The notes under the pieces: model-generated | Seen by the model: the letters and a program-made list of their open reading frames with translations, nothing else | Databases searched by the model: none | Told to the model about the DNA's origin: nothing | Position numbers and translations under genes: made by a program | Part shown: positions 24,818-37,339 of the stretch, piece by piece | Layout of the letters: each line of letters begins with the position of its first letter | Numbering within the stretch: position 1 is the stretch's first letter | Assembly: GCA_963556695.1 (NCBI GenBank) | Contig: CAUWAG010000006.1 | Location: forward strand, 1,798,001-1,862,000 | Source: Anthostomella pinea | Lineage: Eukaryota > Ascomycota > Sordariomycetes > Xylariales > Xylariaceae | Direction of reading: 5' to 3' | DNA length: 64,000 nt

Positions 24818-26374
24818 CTAAGAGTGCAGAAGACGAGAAAGTAGGACACTCAGAAGATAGAAAATGCTGCCACAAGGACTGCTCAGAGCTGAGAGAATGG
24901 ACATTGGTCTCCTGTGATCCCACCGTTTCACAAATAGGCTAGCGTACCGTCGCCCAAACTCCGCAAAGACCCTGCGTATGCCTTTCTCATTGCGGACACT
25001 TTCCATACTCAGGTGAGTCTCCTCCGTCGTGATGTCCCTTTTGAGCTTCAGCTCGCATACAGCCTGTACGAACCCAGCGGACCCCATATCAATGTTGCGG
25101 TCAGCCCATTTCCACTCGATCGGCACAGCATTTTTAATGGCCCACATTTCTCCCACTCTCCTGCGCAACCTCACGGCGGTGCGGAGGTCATCACCGTAAT
25201 ACCGGACGTCACCACCGTAATACTCGTCCATGGCGCCGTCGGGGTATGCAAGGTTGAAGAGATGATTCTCAATGGCCTCGTCAGTTAGTAAGCCAAAAAG
25301 CCGGCTGAAGCAGTCATCGCTGTCTTTGCATCTGCGTAGAGCCCTGGCCGCTTCCGAGCCCAGAAACACATAAGACAGCCGCTCGATGCATTTGTACGCT
25401 ACCAATGTCTCGAGCTCCGTAGGCCCCCAGGTGCAGTAGGTCTTCTCTCCACCGGTTGGGACATATAAGTATACGTGCTTCAGCTTCGGCACTTTGGTAG
25501 CGAGGAAGGCGCCAAAAGGTGTTGTCATCGGTGCCGGCTTAGTGAGCTTTGGTTCCGTCGAATAGCCTGACGATGCCTAGCGATGGTAGTCATCTGCGAA
25601 GAGAGCGCCACTATTGAAGGCTAGCGTGGTGATACTTTCTCGTGCTGGAGCGGGCAAGGATCGGAAGAAGCGTAATGCCGCTTTGCCTTCAACGTCGACA
25701 ATGAAGGTCACGCCGCTGTAGAATATAGGCATTGCTTCCGCATAGATCTGCTCGTTGGTGAAGAGCAGAGCGAGGTTGATGGGACAGAATGCTTCTAGCT
25801 CGTACCGTGGTGAATCTTCGTCGCCGTCTTCGTCGCCTTCATCTGAGTCGTAACCATCGTCGGAGTGCAGGTCAGCGTCTTTGAAGACATCGTATTCACA
25901 GCTCTCGCTTGCGGTTCGGTAGTATGGCGACTTTTGGAACTGCGCAAATGCAGTGTTGTATTCTTCCTCGGTGAAGCCGGGGAGTTCTTTAGGATGCTTT
26001 TGCTTATCATCTAAGCCGCGTTCCACAGCTTGAGCAGTCAAAGCATTGCTGTCAGTTGCTTTGCGAGTGGGGCCATCTCTGCTCAAGCCTTCGTTGTATT
26101 TCGTACGCGATGGCGGCCGTGGTGGATAGCGCGGCTCAGGCTTGATTGCGAAGTATCCAGACGTCAGCGCCTCTTTCAAATTTCGTCCTCTAGGGTGGAC
26201 CAACTGTGCTGAGCCCTGTGTACAAAGGGCGAAGTAGTAGATCTCATCGCGGATCTCACGAGGCAATCTCAGAAGCGGTGACTGCTGTACGGAATGGCTT
26301 GCGGATGAGTTGGCGGGGTCTTGTTGCTTCTTGCCGCCCAGTCACTGTCGCTTCGTCGAGTTCTTGTGAGCCAT
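24818..26374 (-). pseudogene. Conserved fungal protein (LPREIRDEIYY family) with two in-frame stops
   Basis: A single frame of 519 codons runs from ATG 26374 to the stop at 24818, interrupted by TGA (26342-26344, codon 11) and TAG (25577-25579). The N-terminus LPREIRDEIYYFAL is the F-box-like/2EXR-type start common in large fungal families of unknown function. A very acidic stretch follows (encoded near 25800-25870), then a region around LLFTNEQIYAEAMPIFY typical of the same families, then TTPFGAFLATKVPKLKHVYLYVP. There is no ATG between the TGA and the LPREI motif and no plausible intron removes either stop. TAG fits CAG to TAG in a CpA context. The frame on each side is otherwise fully open, so decay is recent. 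An unannotated alternative start with an upstream intron could rescue the first stop but not the second. Confidence 0.7.
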
Positions 26375-26516
26375 GTTGGCGCTGCAGTGCTTGCGTGTGC
26401 AGAAGCTCTGACAACTGAAGTTTCACGATGTTGAAACGGGGCAGGCAGACGGGATTCAGAACGCGTCGTTGACGCGATTGATCGCTTGGTTGGCCCGAGC
26501 CTTTGTGCGCTAAGTA

Positions 26517-27312
26517 CCGCCTTTTCCAGGCAATTTCGCTAGCTCCCACAAGGACCACCTGCTCAGACTCTCTACTCTCATTCGTTCCAGAATCCGGGGG
26601 AACCTGTCTTCATGCGCCTTTCCTTATCAGAAGATAAAGAATTTGGTGTAAAAGTCTGGCTTGGCGAGCTGGTGATTCATGTGGGAGCTACACTGACCCG
26701 CCATAAGTCTCCGAGCATCCCCGCATTTACACCAAAATGCCCTACCTTTACGCTTTTATAACTAAAGACTTAAAGCTTTTTAAAATGAGATATTATAAAA
26801 AACTAATATTTAGAAATGCTGAAGTTTTCGTAACTAATTTCTAAATATTTATTTTCTTAGCGACTAAAATATTAAGAAATAGATATATAAAAGTAAAGTT
26901 TAAAATCTTAAATTTTAAATCTTAAATCTTAATAAAGCTATAAGAAATGTTTAAAAATCATATAAGTCGTAATAAAGTTATATAATATTAAATGGCATGT
27001 AATACACGTATAAGACGAAAAACCTTATGTGATAGATTTTTAAAGAAATAGATATGTTAGAAAGTTATTTTTATCGAAAATTTAACCTTTAATAAAGTAA
27101 TATTTACGACCTTTATCTTTAAGATGTCAAAGTTTTTAAATAAATCATTTTAATATTCCAGTAAATTTAACTATATGTACTATAAGTACTTAAGTTGTAT
27201 CTATTTTACTCGATTTATCACGATCGCGTAAAGCTGGGGTGTTTTGGTGTAAAACAGGGATGCTCGGAGACTTATGGCCGGGGAGTGTAGCGAGATTGCC
27301 TGGAAAAGACGG
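26517..27312. mobile_element. TIR element (Tc1/mariner-like, non-autonomous) with long inverted ends
   Basis: The right end (27225-27312) and the left end match as inverted repeats in two pieces. A 25-base outer arm (TACCGYCTTTTCCAGGCAAT then YTCGC) lies at 26515-26539 and 27290-27314. About 63 bases including GCCATAAGTCTCCGAGCATCC lie at 26691-26753 and 27225-27287. The left arm is split by a smaller insertion (26542-26688). Outer ends are flanked by TA, the Tc1/mariner target duplication. The interior is A+T-rich with no open frame, so it is a RIP-degraded copy or a MITE. Removing the nested insertion leaves about 650 bp. Confidence 0.75.
26542..26688. mobile_element. Nested small TIR element inside the left arm
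   Basis: Begins GCTCCCACA and ends TGTGGGAGC, 9-bp perfect inverted ends, and is bracketed by TA (26540-26541 and 26689-26690). It separates the two halves of the larger element's left terminal inverted repeat, so it inserted later. At 147 bp it can only be a non-autonomous element. Confidence 0.6.
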
Positions 27313-27314
27313 TA

Positions 27315-28293
27315 TCATTCACTCCCTTTGCTCTTGTCTGCGGTTGGGTTGCTTCCCACCCTTGGCACAAGCCACGCTCACGCGTTCTTGTCTTTGGCGT
27401 AGTCGCTGAGGCCTCGAAATGAACGAGAAGTACAACGAAGACCAGTTGCATATGTATGACCAGAACAAGGTGCCCCTATTCTCACACATCAGGGGCACGG
27501 GAGGACGTGGAGAACCTGGCAGCCGCCGACCCAAGGATCTGGGTCCGAAGCCGACCTGAGATCTGGCCAGGATCTGAATCACGAAAGGGGTCAAGCGCGG
27601 GGACCGCGGCAAACAGTGGGGGATGAGATGGATTCATGGATGATGGATGGACGACCCCTCTACGGACCGAGATGGCTAGCCCCCCATCAGCTTGCGATTG
27701 GCAAGTGCGTGTGGAGGTGAGCAGATTTGAGAAGGTTTGGCCTGCCGCTAGCGAACCCTGACCGGCTTGGAGGAGGAGCAGCTGGAGGAGGTACTTGACC
27801 GCAACTCCGGCTGGGTAGACTCCTGCTTCAAGGCATGTGAGGGCTGGGAGTGACTAGAGATGGCTTCAAGAAGAATCGAACACACCGAGGAATGATGAGT
27901 GGAGGTATTGTATGCAGTGCAGTGCACCTTGAATAGAAGGATATATACGTGCTTCTCCAACATATGCCCGTGCAACCATGTGCTGGCTTCCTATACTTCA
28001 ATCCTGTTCGCTCCTCGCTATGATGCCCTGGACAAACGACAACTCAATCATACTTATATACCAACGTCTATGAGCGCAACTCGACAGGCTGTGTTCCAAT
28101 AGCGTGTAAACGAGTCCATCGCTCGTGCGGCTGGACTCCAGAGCCTTCAAAGTATTTCATATATCATGAGTCGCGGCGGTACCGTTGACGACATCTCGTC
28201 TCGGCGGGCCTCCGCCACCCCAGCAGTCATTGTAACGCCAAGGTCCATCGTCGTGAAGTAGGTAGAGTGGATGGGTGCCGTCGCCCTTCTCGA
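27315..28293. other. No recognisable gene
   Basis: Short unsupported frames only. The last part is likely the 3' untranslated region of the copper transporter gene. Confidence 0.45.
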
Positions 28294-28929
28294 TCAGTGT
28301 TCAAGCGTGCCGTGATACCTGCCAACGAGCAAGCTGCCCAAGAACGTGCCGGCCAGGACGGCCAGGAAATAGCCGATGTTCATCGACATGACCGCCAACA
28401 TGCTGCCGATACCCATTAGACTCCAATACTAACTATGCGAGCAAGTAGACTTGGTATATGTCTAGATAGTTACTCACAGTAAGTAGCTGACGGCCGCAAT
28501 CAGCGTATCCAATGTCGCGCGCAGGGGGTCCACGGAAAGCCGCCACGGCCGCCGCGCATCGACCGTCCTCTTCTGCACGACCATGACCTCCTCCTCGATG
28601 CCGTTCTCGCTCAGCGTCATGCGCTTGCACTGGTCGTCGCGCGACAGCGTCTCGGCCAGCGGCAGCTTACCCTGCACCACGACGTAGCGGCGGTTCATCT
28701 CGGCGTCGAGCCACCGCGCCTCGGCGATCGACTTGCCGGCCAGCAGGAGCCGCAGCGCGATTCCCAGGATGATGAGGAAGATGATGGTGCCTGCGTAGGC
28801 GCCGCTCGTGCTCGGCGTCCAGGATTTCGAGTACAGGGACGTCGCCATTTTGTTTTGGAATACGGCCATCATCTGACTCGTCATGGACGACGACGAGTTG
28901 TCGCCCATGTCCATGTTGCTCATGTCCAT
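28294..28929 (-). CDS. Ctr-family copper transporter
   Basis: Membrane copper(I) importer of 192 aa, functioning as a trimer at the plasma or vacuolar membrane. Exons 28929-28478 and 28420-28294, with a 57-nt intron (GTGAGT...AG). The N-terminus MDMSNMDMGD and following Met residues are the copper-binding Mets motifs. Then SLYSKSWTPSTSGAYAG leads into transmembrane segment 1 (about residues 44-66). A long cytosolic loop follows. Exon 2 encodes segments 2 and 3, with the MxxxM signature (MLAVM) in segment 2 and GxxxG (GTFLG) in segment 3; both are needed for the copper pore. Without splicing the protein stops after SYLL and loses both signatures. The short cytosolic tail RYHGTLEH has a single His and no Cys pair. 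Whether it is a high- or low-affinity type cannot be told. Confidence 0.9.
28421..28477 (-). other. Intron of the copper transporter gene
   Basis: GTGAGT donor and AG acceptor; phase joins YL-L to LMGIGSMLAVM, restoring the conserved second transmembrane segment. Confidence 0.85.
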
Positions 28930-29999
28930 GGTTCCGTCGCTGTGTTGAAATCGGGGAGAGAAAGGAATCGGCGTGGCTTGATGGAAGCGTATAAAGAGAG
29001 TCGTACTTGGCTATGGTAGTGAGTTTACTTGTCGTCCAGCTATGTGGGTGGTTGTGAGGAGGCCAGAAATGTCGGCTCTTGCAGTGATAAATGCTATGAC
29101 AAGAGGCAGTTTGCGGTGCTTCGTGAAACGGATGGGTCGATGGTGCTGTAATGTGTGACTTCGGATGTTGTGCCGTGTGAGACAAGAGTAGGTTTGCGAA
29201 ACGAGGCAAGGCGAGAGATGGATGGCATGTGGTATGTTGATCTTGCGGTCTCAAGGAATGCTGCAATAAGCTACCTCAACTGATTTAATTCGTCTGGCCG
29301 TCGCGTCGAGGAAGCAGGAGACGGCGATACAAGTAATCGAGAATGGCAAAGTGAGGAGATGAGATGGTTGTGCCTCTTTGACAGCATCGAACAAGCAACC
29401 AAGTGAGTGCCACCCTTTACCCTTTGCACCCGGTACTCTGCTCAGGTTGTGGGTGAGCAACTGAACAAGATCATGGTCAGGCACACATTGACTGGAATTC
29501 CAGGCCGTGGGCTGGTGGAATTCTAACAAAGACACTCCCAAATTAGCAGCGGATGTGTTATGCTTTGTTTTCCTGCTCAAATGGCCTCAAAGGCTCCATC
29601 CCTTCAGTTGGGACCCCTCACAATGATTGGAGTGAGACAGAGAAAGCCAAGGTGAAGGTTGGGTCCAAGTCACCGCTAAGCTACAGTAAGCCAAGCCGGG
29701 TTGGTGGGAGAGGTGGGCCGCGGCCAACTAAAGACCCCGCGCTAAGATAATCACGTGATAGTACCTCCTGTCATTTGTCGGCAGGTGGTGGTGGGCTTTC
29801 TTTACATTTCCTAAATTCAACACCACCGAGGGGGTTTGTCCACCACCATGATAATGTGCGACCACCTTGCTCCATTCTCTGAGCGGATATGTAATCAGCC
29901 GGAGGTCAACACCTGACTAGGTATACCACCACCACCACCCAAGGTCCGGTGGTGAGTTGCAGTAGCCAAACACCTCCGGGCGTTGACATCTTAGCGACG
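28930..29999. other. Promoter region of the copper transporter and intergenic DNA
   Basis: The first few hundred bases upstream of 28929 should hold the minus-strand promoter and 5' leader. No copper-responsive element could be identified with confidence. A short (ACC)n run lies near 29920-29940. No gene seen. Confidence 0.45.
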
Positions 30000-32900
30000 T
30001 TACAAATGCTGGCCTTGCTGAGTCGATCGCCTGGGCGAATACGGAATGATTGACTGTTGAGTCCTGCCACTTGATTCCGTCCTATCTCGCTTGCGACGAT
30101 CTCCATCTTCTCCTATTGACAGTAGACGAGTTGACAGTTGGGGGGATGAAGCGAGGATTTCGGCTACCGCCTGCTTGAATTCTTCTTGGGAGAAACGTTC
30201 AAGCAGTGTCTCCATACCGCAACGCGGTCTATAGTTCACGTCTATCCGCGGATTCTGCACCAGCCATCGGACGACCTCATCGTGGCCCGTCTGGTATCTA
30301 GTCCAGAGCAGCCTGCCCCCGTGAAGCTCCTGCTCGTCCGGTGCTTCACGGAAGATCAGGTCAATCATCTCTGTGTCTTGCATAGAGTATCATAGGGGGG
30401 AGGCCAGCAAGGGAATTGTCTAGCGCGTACGGGTCAAAGTCCGGTAGCCACTGACGTGCCTTTCGCCATAGGGAGCATACCCCGAAGAACGCCAGGATCT
30501 TAAAGATCGATGCCGAAGTAGCCATTGCAGTTTCGTTTGCGTCGATCCCTACATAAAAGGTAGGGTTGCCCGTTCGTTTTACATGCTCGAACGACATTTG
30601 GTTGCGGTCCGCACAACCACCGCAGATGAGGCGCCGCAGTCAAATCCGGGCTAAGACCTGTATATTTGGGAGGGCTAACCATTCGCATGCCAACGTCGAC
30701 GATACTTGGTTGCAAGGGGTTCCAGAGCAAGGCAAGATACCGCAGGGCCAGATCTTCGGTCTCTGTGCTCATATGCTCGGCATTTCGGAAGTGCTCACCC
30801 CAGTATTGGCCTACGTACTTCAGTAGGACAAATGTCCCGTGCATCTCTTGCAGTACCTCCAGTTCAAACGCGTTGTGGTGCGTCTTGCTGTAGGCGAGAC
30901 GCAGTGTAAAGTACTTTTCGGAACCATGCTCATCTGCAGTGCCTATGCCCGTTAAATGGCGGAGCATTTCGACTTCTTCGAAGCTCATTCTTGGTGCTGC
31001 CACTGACGATAAGGATACGGATGCCGATTTGTACAGCATGTAGGTGAGGCACTTTCGCGACAGCATCTCATGGCCAACCCCGAGAAGCGATTGACCGGAT
31101 GACTCGAGGTACTCATGCAGCGTGAAGTGCATAAACCCCACGGTCGACCTTTTCTGGTAAGTCACGACGAGACCCAGGCACGTCGTTAACATATTCTCCG
31201 AGGGGAGATCTTCACTGTTGAAATCCTCGGCTCCGATCTCTATCGAGATAGCGTGGCGCAGCTCGGTCAATGCCAAAGGGCGCTGAGCCAGGAGAACCCA
31301 TGCTAATATCTCAAGAGCTTGGTCGGCCTTCTGAAACCCCTGGTCATGGATCCTCAGGATAGTGGTCTTGTAGGCGTCGTCGATAGTGCCTGACAGCTGT
31401 TCAAGCGCGTCACGACGCTTCTTGATTGTACGATGGCCGAGGACGTTATCGATGTGCAGAACAGGCAAGAGAAAACCTAACGCTATATGAGGAATTAGTC
31501 ACTGGCGAAAAATAGGGTAGCGCATTACTGACATTCCTTGGGACAGGGAGACTAATTAATCAACAATTTTCAACTTTAGGGAGTCATTCATGAGCCCTGG
31601 CTCGCGGTCTGCATCCTCGACGAGCCGAAAGTTGACCAGTGCCCTGACGTCTTGCTCGTCCGCCTCGACCTCGATATGGATAGACCCAGGAAGTGCTTTC
31701 TTAACAATGCGTTTGGTGGGCTTTCTGGTCGTGATGAAGAGTCTGGCAGTAGTTAACTGCTTGATGACGTTCAGAAAAGCAATAGCATCTGCGCATTCGT
31801 CGAGGGCGTCAACACATATATATGATGCTCGAAAGTCCCCCATCAGGTCAGTCAGAAGAGTCAAAGTCTCTGCCAAATCTGGCCGTCTTTCCTTCTTTTG
31901 GAAAGCCCTTTCCGGCTCCGACGGTATCCGCTTCGAGGAACCTAACAATTGTGCTAGGAGAGTCCGAACAGCTTCCAGCACCGTTTGCTCATTCCGTAAT
32001 TGATGGTCGAAATAGATGTAAGTGATCGCGACATAATGAGCCGCCGAATATCGACCTATCAGCTCGTTTATCACGGCAGAGCTACTGATATGAGTTCGTG
32101 AACGACGAAGCCGAATTGAAAACTTACCAGAACACAGACTTTCTAGCCCCTGGGTCTCCTAAGCAGCGCAGCTGATGCCCGACGACACCGTTGTCGGAAA
32201 TCCAAGCTTCAACCTCGCTCGATCTCAGCTTCTTCTCACATGTCCCCGCAAGTCGAGATGAGCTGACGCTCTCGTGCTTCTTTTCATACTTGGTGGGACG
32301 AAATCCATTGCATGATATCACGCAGTCTCGAACCTAGAGCCACGTTAACCACAAGAACTCATCACTTGCAAGGATCTCCTGACTTCTATTGTCATCTTGC
32401 AGCTGGCTTAGTGATGCAGCAATCTCTGCCCTGCCATCTTTGAGTACGCCCTGGACGTCCTTGAGCTGGCTCAAGGTATCGCCCAGCTGTCCCGATAGGC
32501 CGCCAGTCAACTTCGAGACCGAAGCCAAGGCCAGTTCCTGTTGTTTCAGATTTGTCAGCAACTCGGAATGATTCTGGACTAGAACCTTGCTAGGAACCAC
32601 GTCAGTCTATATTCCAGGGTGGAGCTTGTGACATACCTATCGTCAATGGCCACGAAGAACTGAAACGCTTGCACGCATTGGGACAGGCTTTGGCAAGTGC
32701 CTTCGACTTCCTCTTTTCGAAAAGGCCACAGCAATCGCTTCCCGAAATCCTTCCCTTTACTTCTCTTGTTGGTGGCCGACCCTCCCTTATTCTCTTTAGA
32801 ATACTTATCCCACAGCCCCTTCAGCTGTCTCTCACAATGCCGAAGCGCCACGCGAAGGCCCGTATCCGCGTAGAAGCGGATGTCCTTGTCGACGACGCCT

Positions 32901-33079
32901 TTCAACAGGTTATCGAGCTGCGTCAGCGCGCTCTGGAGGGCGGCAAGCTGGAGTTTCAGGGCCTCGACTTCGCCGGGCGCATCCTTGACTCCTAATGAGT
33001 ACTTTGCCGTCAATTCAACAAGCTGGATTGTAAGGCTGGCGAGTCGAGCGACGCTGACGGCGAGGGTGAGAGGATCCAT
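30000..33079 (-). pseudogene. NACHT/ankyrin NLR-type receptor, decayed
   Basis: Fungal STAND protein of the kind linked to non-self recognition. Order on the minus strand: an N-terminal fungal domain (33079-32637, starting MDPLTLAVSVARLASL, with LLWPFRKEEVEG); a 47-nt intron (32590-32636); a coiled coil; PTKYEKKHESVSSSRLAGTCE; a P-loop GDPGARKS; an intron after 32131; a NACHT core with FITTRKPTK and CVDALDECADA (Walker B-like); a winged-helix-like region with LHIDNV; weak ankyrin-like repeats to 30000. Lesions: the P-loop's second Gly is Arg (AGA, 32142-32144); a TAA at 31556-31558 inside the KIVD-LVSLSQGM motif; probable frameshifts near 32310, 31480, 30600 and 30380. The Arg and TAA changes both fit RIP contexts (TpG to TpA, CpA to TpA). 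Some junctions could be unmodelled introns, but the TAA is not easily spliced out. Confidence 0.75.
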
Positions 33080-36000
33080 GACGGCTTCGGCGTGGACACT
33101 GTCTCTCGAGGTTCTCGCCTCAAATATGGTAACATCAGCCCCTCACTCGCTGCATGACCGCGCGGTGCTCGGAAGTCCACGTCCTTTCGAGCGACTCAAA
33201 ACGAACGAACCCGCGTCAAACGAAAAGGACTATTTCGTAGAACAGTGGATGCCGTGACGATAGGCAATGCTCCATGTGGGAAGGTTCAATTTTGATGGGG
33301 CAGATTAACCCAAGCATACGAGACGGGAGAAGGCTCTGCTCTTCGACTGCCTCGATAGGCAACGCGGCTGCCTCGCACGTAACGTGTCGCAGCTGCATAT
33401 CGACTCCGCCACTCCTATTCGCCCTCTGCTGAACGGTTTTTCTGCTATGAGCTCCGCCATCACCAAAGTCGCCGCCATCGCCAGTCATTGCAATTCCTCA
33501 AAACTGACTCAGTAGGGCCGTCAGAAACAGTACCGGAACTCTGCTTGTGGTACAGAGTGGAGCAGGGCTGGTCCCTACGGGTGGGTCGTCAAGCTGCGAG
33601 TCCAGGAGTCCAGTCATCGTATAACTCTTTGGAAGCATATCAATGCAGCGACGACGCCGGCCGCGTTCAAGCTACGATACGGGCGTAGGTATTGACCCGC
33701 TTGCATTCCGGATGTCTTGCCAGTGCGAAGCCAGAGCTCTGTGCTGTCATGACATATGTCGTTGACCAGGGTTCAGGGGCTATCATCAATAGGGTCATTT
33801 GGAATGGTCCCGAGGGCCAGAACACCTCCTTCGGGACGGGTGAGAGCCCCTGAGCTTTTCAGTCTTGGCTCGTGGTGCTTAGCTAGGACGCCTCTCGACT
33901 ATAATGGACTCTGTGGTAGCAGCTTAGAAACATTATGATACGGTGACGCCTCAAGGACCCGGTCATTTTGTTACCGAACCCTAGCTATCAAACCCGCGAT
34001 ACGCGTCGCTGGCTTGTCGTGGAAGAATTCCGACCCTGGACAATAACGGGTCCCTAATGAGTGAATGTCGGTTCGAGTTCCAGAGATATGTTCGGTCAGC
34101 ACGGGCCTGCGGCAATTGGTTGTGGTTGCAACAAGGAGACAGCAGGACACTGTTTGTTATAATAGGGGTAGATCACCTAATGACGTAGCTTTCGAAGTAC
34201 CATGATGTCGTAAAAGGGGCACATGACATCTCAAAGGACACCACCGCTACCAATTTGCAGGTTCTGTTTCTTCCTACTACATTCAAGACAACTCGTCCAT
34301 GGCAACCACTCCAAGTGCACTCGATGCCGGCTTCAAACTTCCATAGAATTCGCGATGCGTCGACGTGAATACACAATGTGTGGTATACTCGGCTGCTGTT
34401 GTCCTCTCATCACTGTCCATTCTGACCTCCAAATCGTCCTGGTATCACCTGACCTGCGTATAACCGGGCCCTGCTAGGATATGCAAGAGCTCGCTTCAAG
34501 GAAGGTGCAGAGAGACTGGATGAGAGAGCAAGATCACCCTGTCTAGGAGACGTGGCAGGTTCTCGCCAACCGCCTACGAACCAGCAACGTGACCTACCTT
34601 AACAGTCAAGCGTCCGTGTACCCTTTTGATTCAGGACCAAGTCCCCGTTCATGAAATGGACACCAGCGAAGGCATGCCCTTGACTCGAGTATCAAGCATC
34701 AGTGGCGACAGAGCTAGCTCTCAGCCAAACCGTTCCACCTAGCTACGTGGCACCTTAATGGATGGTGCCAAAGAGACCGGGTCAACGGCATCACCTTCCC
34801 TTTAACGGAACGCGCCTGCACTGTGCCTCCGGGCTTCAACCCAAGCGCCAACAAGAAATGAATAGCCCCCTATCCAAGTCACGACTCCATGTCACCCAAT
34901 CTTGACCGGTTCACCGGGGAAGCAGCAAACCACCTCACGAAGCACATGATAAGATAACCACCATATACTGATCTCATCCCAACATCAAAAGGCCAATACC
35001 CAGCCAGCTGCTTAGCCGTAGACTCGACACCACTCAGAGTCCAAGGCCCCGAACATGGCATATGAGAAGAGTTGAACCTCCTTCCTTCAGGTCGTTTACT
35101 ACCCGCTCCCGCTCCCGCTCCCGCTCCCGCTCCCGGGTCCCCTATCGCCCACGATAGTAGACAGCCGCGCCCCGCGTCCGTGTATCGTGACACCTGCCCC
35201 CCAGCCCTTATAACGGGACCATCAATCGGTACCACCAGGGCGGCGGGCTCGGACGGCTAAGCTAACCTGGTATCGAGGAGCAAGGTTCGTCTGGCACATT
35301 CCAGTGAATAACATCCGCTGAGTATCTGTCGAAGTAGTCGATATTTCTAAGAATGAGAGGAAAGCCGCAGTGACTTATGCAACAGCCGAGCCAGTATCAG
35401 ATCTAAGCAAGTACATACTTACTTACCAGGCATACTTAGACATGCAACAGATACACAAAAGCACCTGCACGTCCAAAAAGCCAAGCCCCAAAGGCCAAGC
35501 AAGTATTGAAGTCCCATACAACCAAACCCCATCCCAAGTCTCCCTCTCGAGTCCCAACCCTTAATACACCTACCTACCCAAGAAACACGTCAAAATACCC
35601 CCATAGGAATACCCCCTTAAAATCTACATCTCCCCAAAAGCAGTTAGACACAGATTAAACCCAAGACGGGTACCGTATGCGGAAAAGCGGAAGCAAGTGC
35701 CACAGCCTCGGGACGCGGGCAGCAGCAAACACGCATCATTTGATTGCAGCAGGCACATACCTACCATAAAGACATATCCAGGTACATGAAGTACCTAAGT
35801 ACATCAAATGCAATTACCATAACCTCAACCTCGACCTGAAGCACCCACTACTCCTCTACTCCTCGACACATCTCTAACAGAATTCAGGAGCAGGCGCTCG
35901 CTTTCTTTGGCTACACGTGGAATATACGCACATACTACTAGTTCGACAGACAGAAGGGGAAGAGGACCGCACATATTACCAGGCTGCTAGGTTGTCGTCC

Positions 36001-37339
36001 CCAGGGGCGTCACAAGTGGAAACAGCAGACCGTGCCGCCGTTGTGCGTCCGGCTCGGACGATGGCATGGGCATGACACCTCGCACAAGGCAAGATCCCAC
36101 GCTTACGCGACGGACCGCAGGTGCAAGGACATATACTCGTTAGGTACTTTGGCCTGGGCTGCAACCAATTCCACGACTGAGGACTTCTACAACCACACGG
36201 TATGCCAGACGGGATGAGAAGCCCAGGCTATAGCCAAGATGAGATCACGTATTAAGGGGACAAGAATGTCGTAACGCAAGGCTTGATTGGCAGATACCAC
36301 TAGTCTCAGTAGTGATCTATGAGAATACGGTGCTATCATACAATCATCATTTTTGGGTGACGAGGGCCTCCCCACTCTCCACCACCATGCGGACGCGATG
36401 GATCGGAGATCTGCTATCAGATTGAGCAGTGATAGAGATCTCGCAACTAGATCTGACTCGAAAACTCCATGGCCGACGTACCCGAATGCAATGCAGCACG
36501 CAGTGATTGCAGGATATCAAACAAAGCTCTGGCCCATAACTGCTCGGACTAACAGCCCAGACCGCGCTTTGCGATGCCAGCTGGTCTCTCTGCTCATTCC
36601 AGTATTCCACCGCATGACGAACACTTGCACCCCTCGATAGAGAGCAACGTAGAGACGATACGGTGTCCCATAGGTCGTGTCTGGGATGGTAGAAATTCCG
36701 GCATGTCGAATAGCTCGGGGGTACTGCCGAGGTAGTCGTGGCCGCCGTCTCCCACTCGTTGCTAGGTATCATGGAGAATGTGATGGACTTCCCATCTTGC
36801 GGCTAGGCTCTCGATCATGAATTCGAGAACATGTGACGTCGAGATATTCTTGCATGAGGCACCGAAAATCCTCACACCAGCGTCTTGCGGTAGACGAATG
36901 CCTGGTCCGCCATACGGTACGGTAGTAGCCGAGGTACCTCGGTACTTCTGAAGAGATGCGATGAGATGAGATTGATCATGATGTCGGGCATCTAGTGGAT
37001 GACGATGGTGCATGGGGTCTAGGGCCACGCGTGCGTGAAATTTGGTGGCGACGGGTGAAATTCGGTGCCCGGCAACGCGTGGAATGATGATGAAGCCTGG
37101 TCGTCAGTTGTAAAAGGTGACATGAGTTGGAGTAGACCGTACGTATATTCCAACCACCCAAGTCCATGCACCCTCTCACATTCCAGCTTATCGCTTGAGT
37201 GATGCGGTCGGTGTACGGCCAGTCACGGGCATCTGTCTTGCGAATGATCCAGTTTCTTTAGCCTCAAAAAGGGTGGGTGATCTCCTAGGCGCTTGCATTC
37301 ATGGAGAAGAGAACTCATTGACGATCTGGTCAGGCAGAG
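33080..37339. other. Gene-poor region
   Basis: No open frame with a recognised motif on either strand. A minus-strand stretch near 36780-36930 (RLPQDAGVRIFGASCKNIS) looks protein-like but is too short to assign. It contains a GC-rich hexamer microsatellite at 35102-35136. Confidence 0.45.
35102..35136. repeat. (CCCGCT)n microsatellite, about 6 copies
   Basis: Uninterrupted tandem hexamer, visible directly in the sequence. Confidence 0.95.

Noticed and set aside
28667..29266. 199-codon minus-strand frame overlapping the copper transporter
   Set aside because: Out-of-frame shadow of the transporter exon and its leader.
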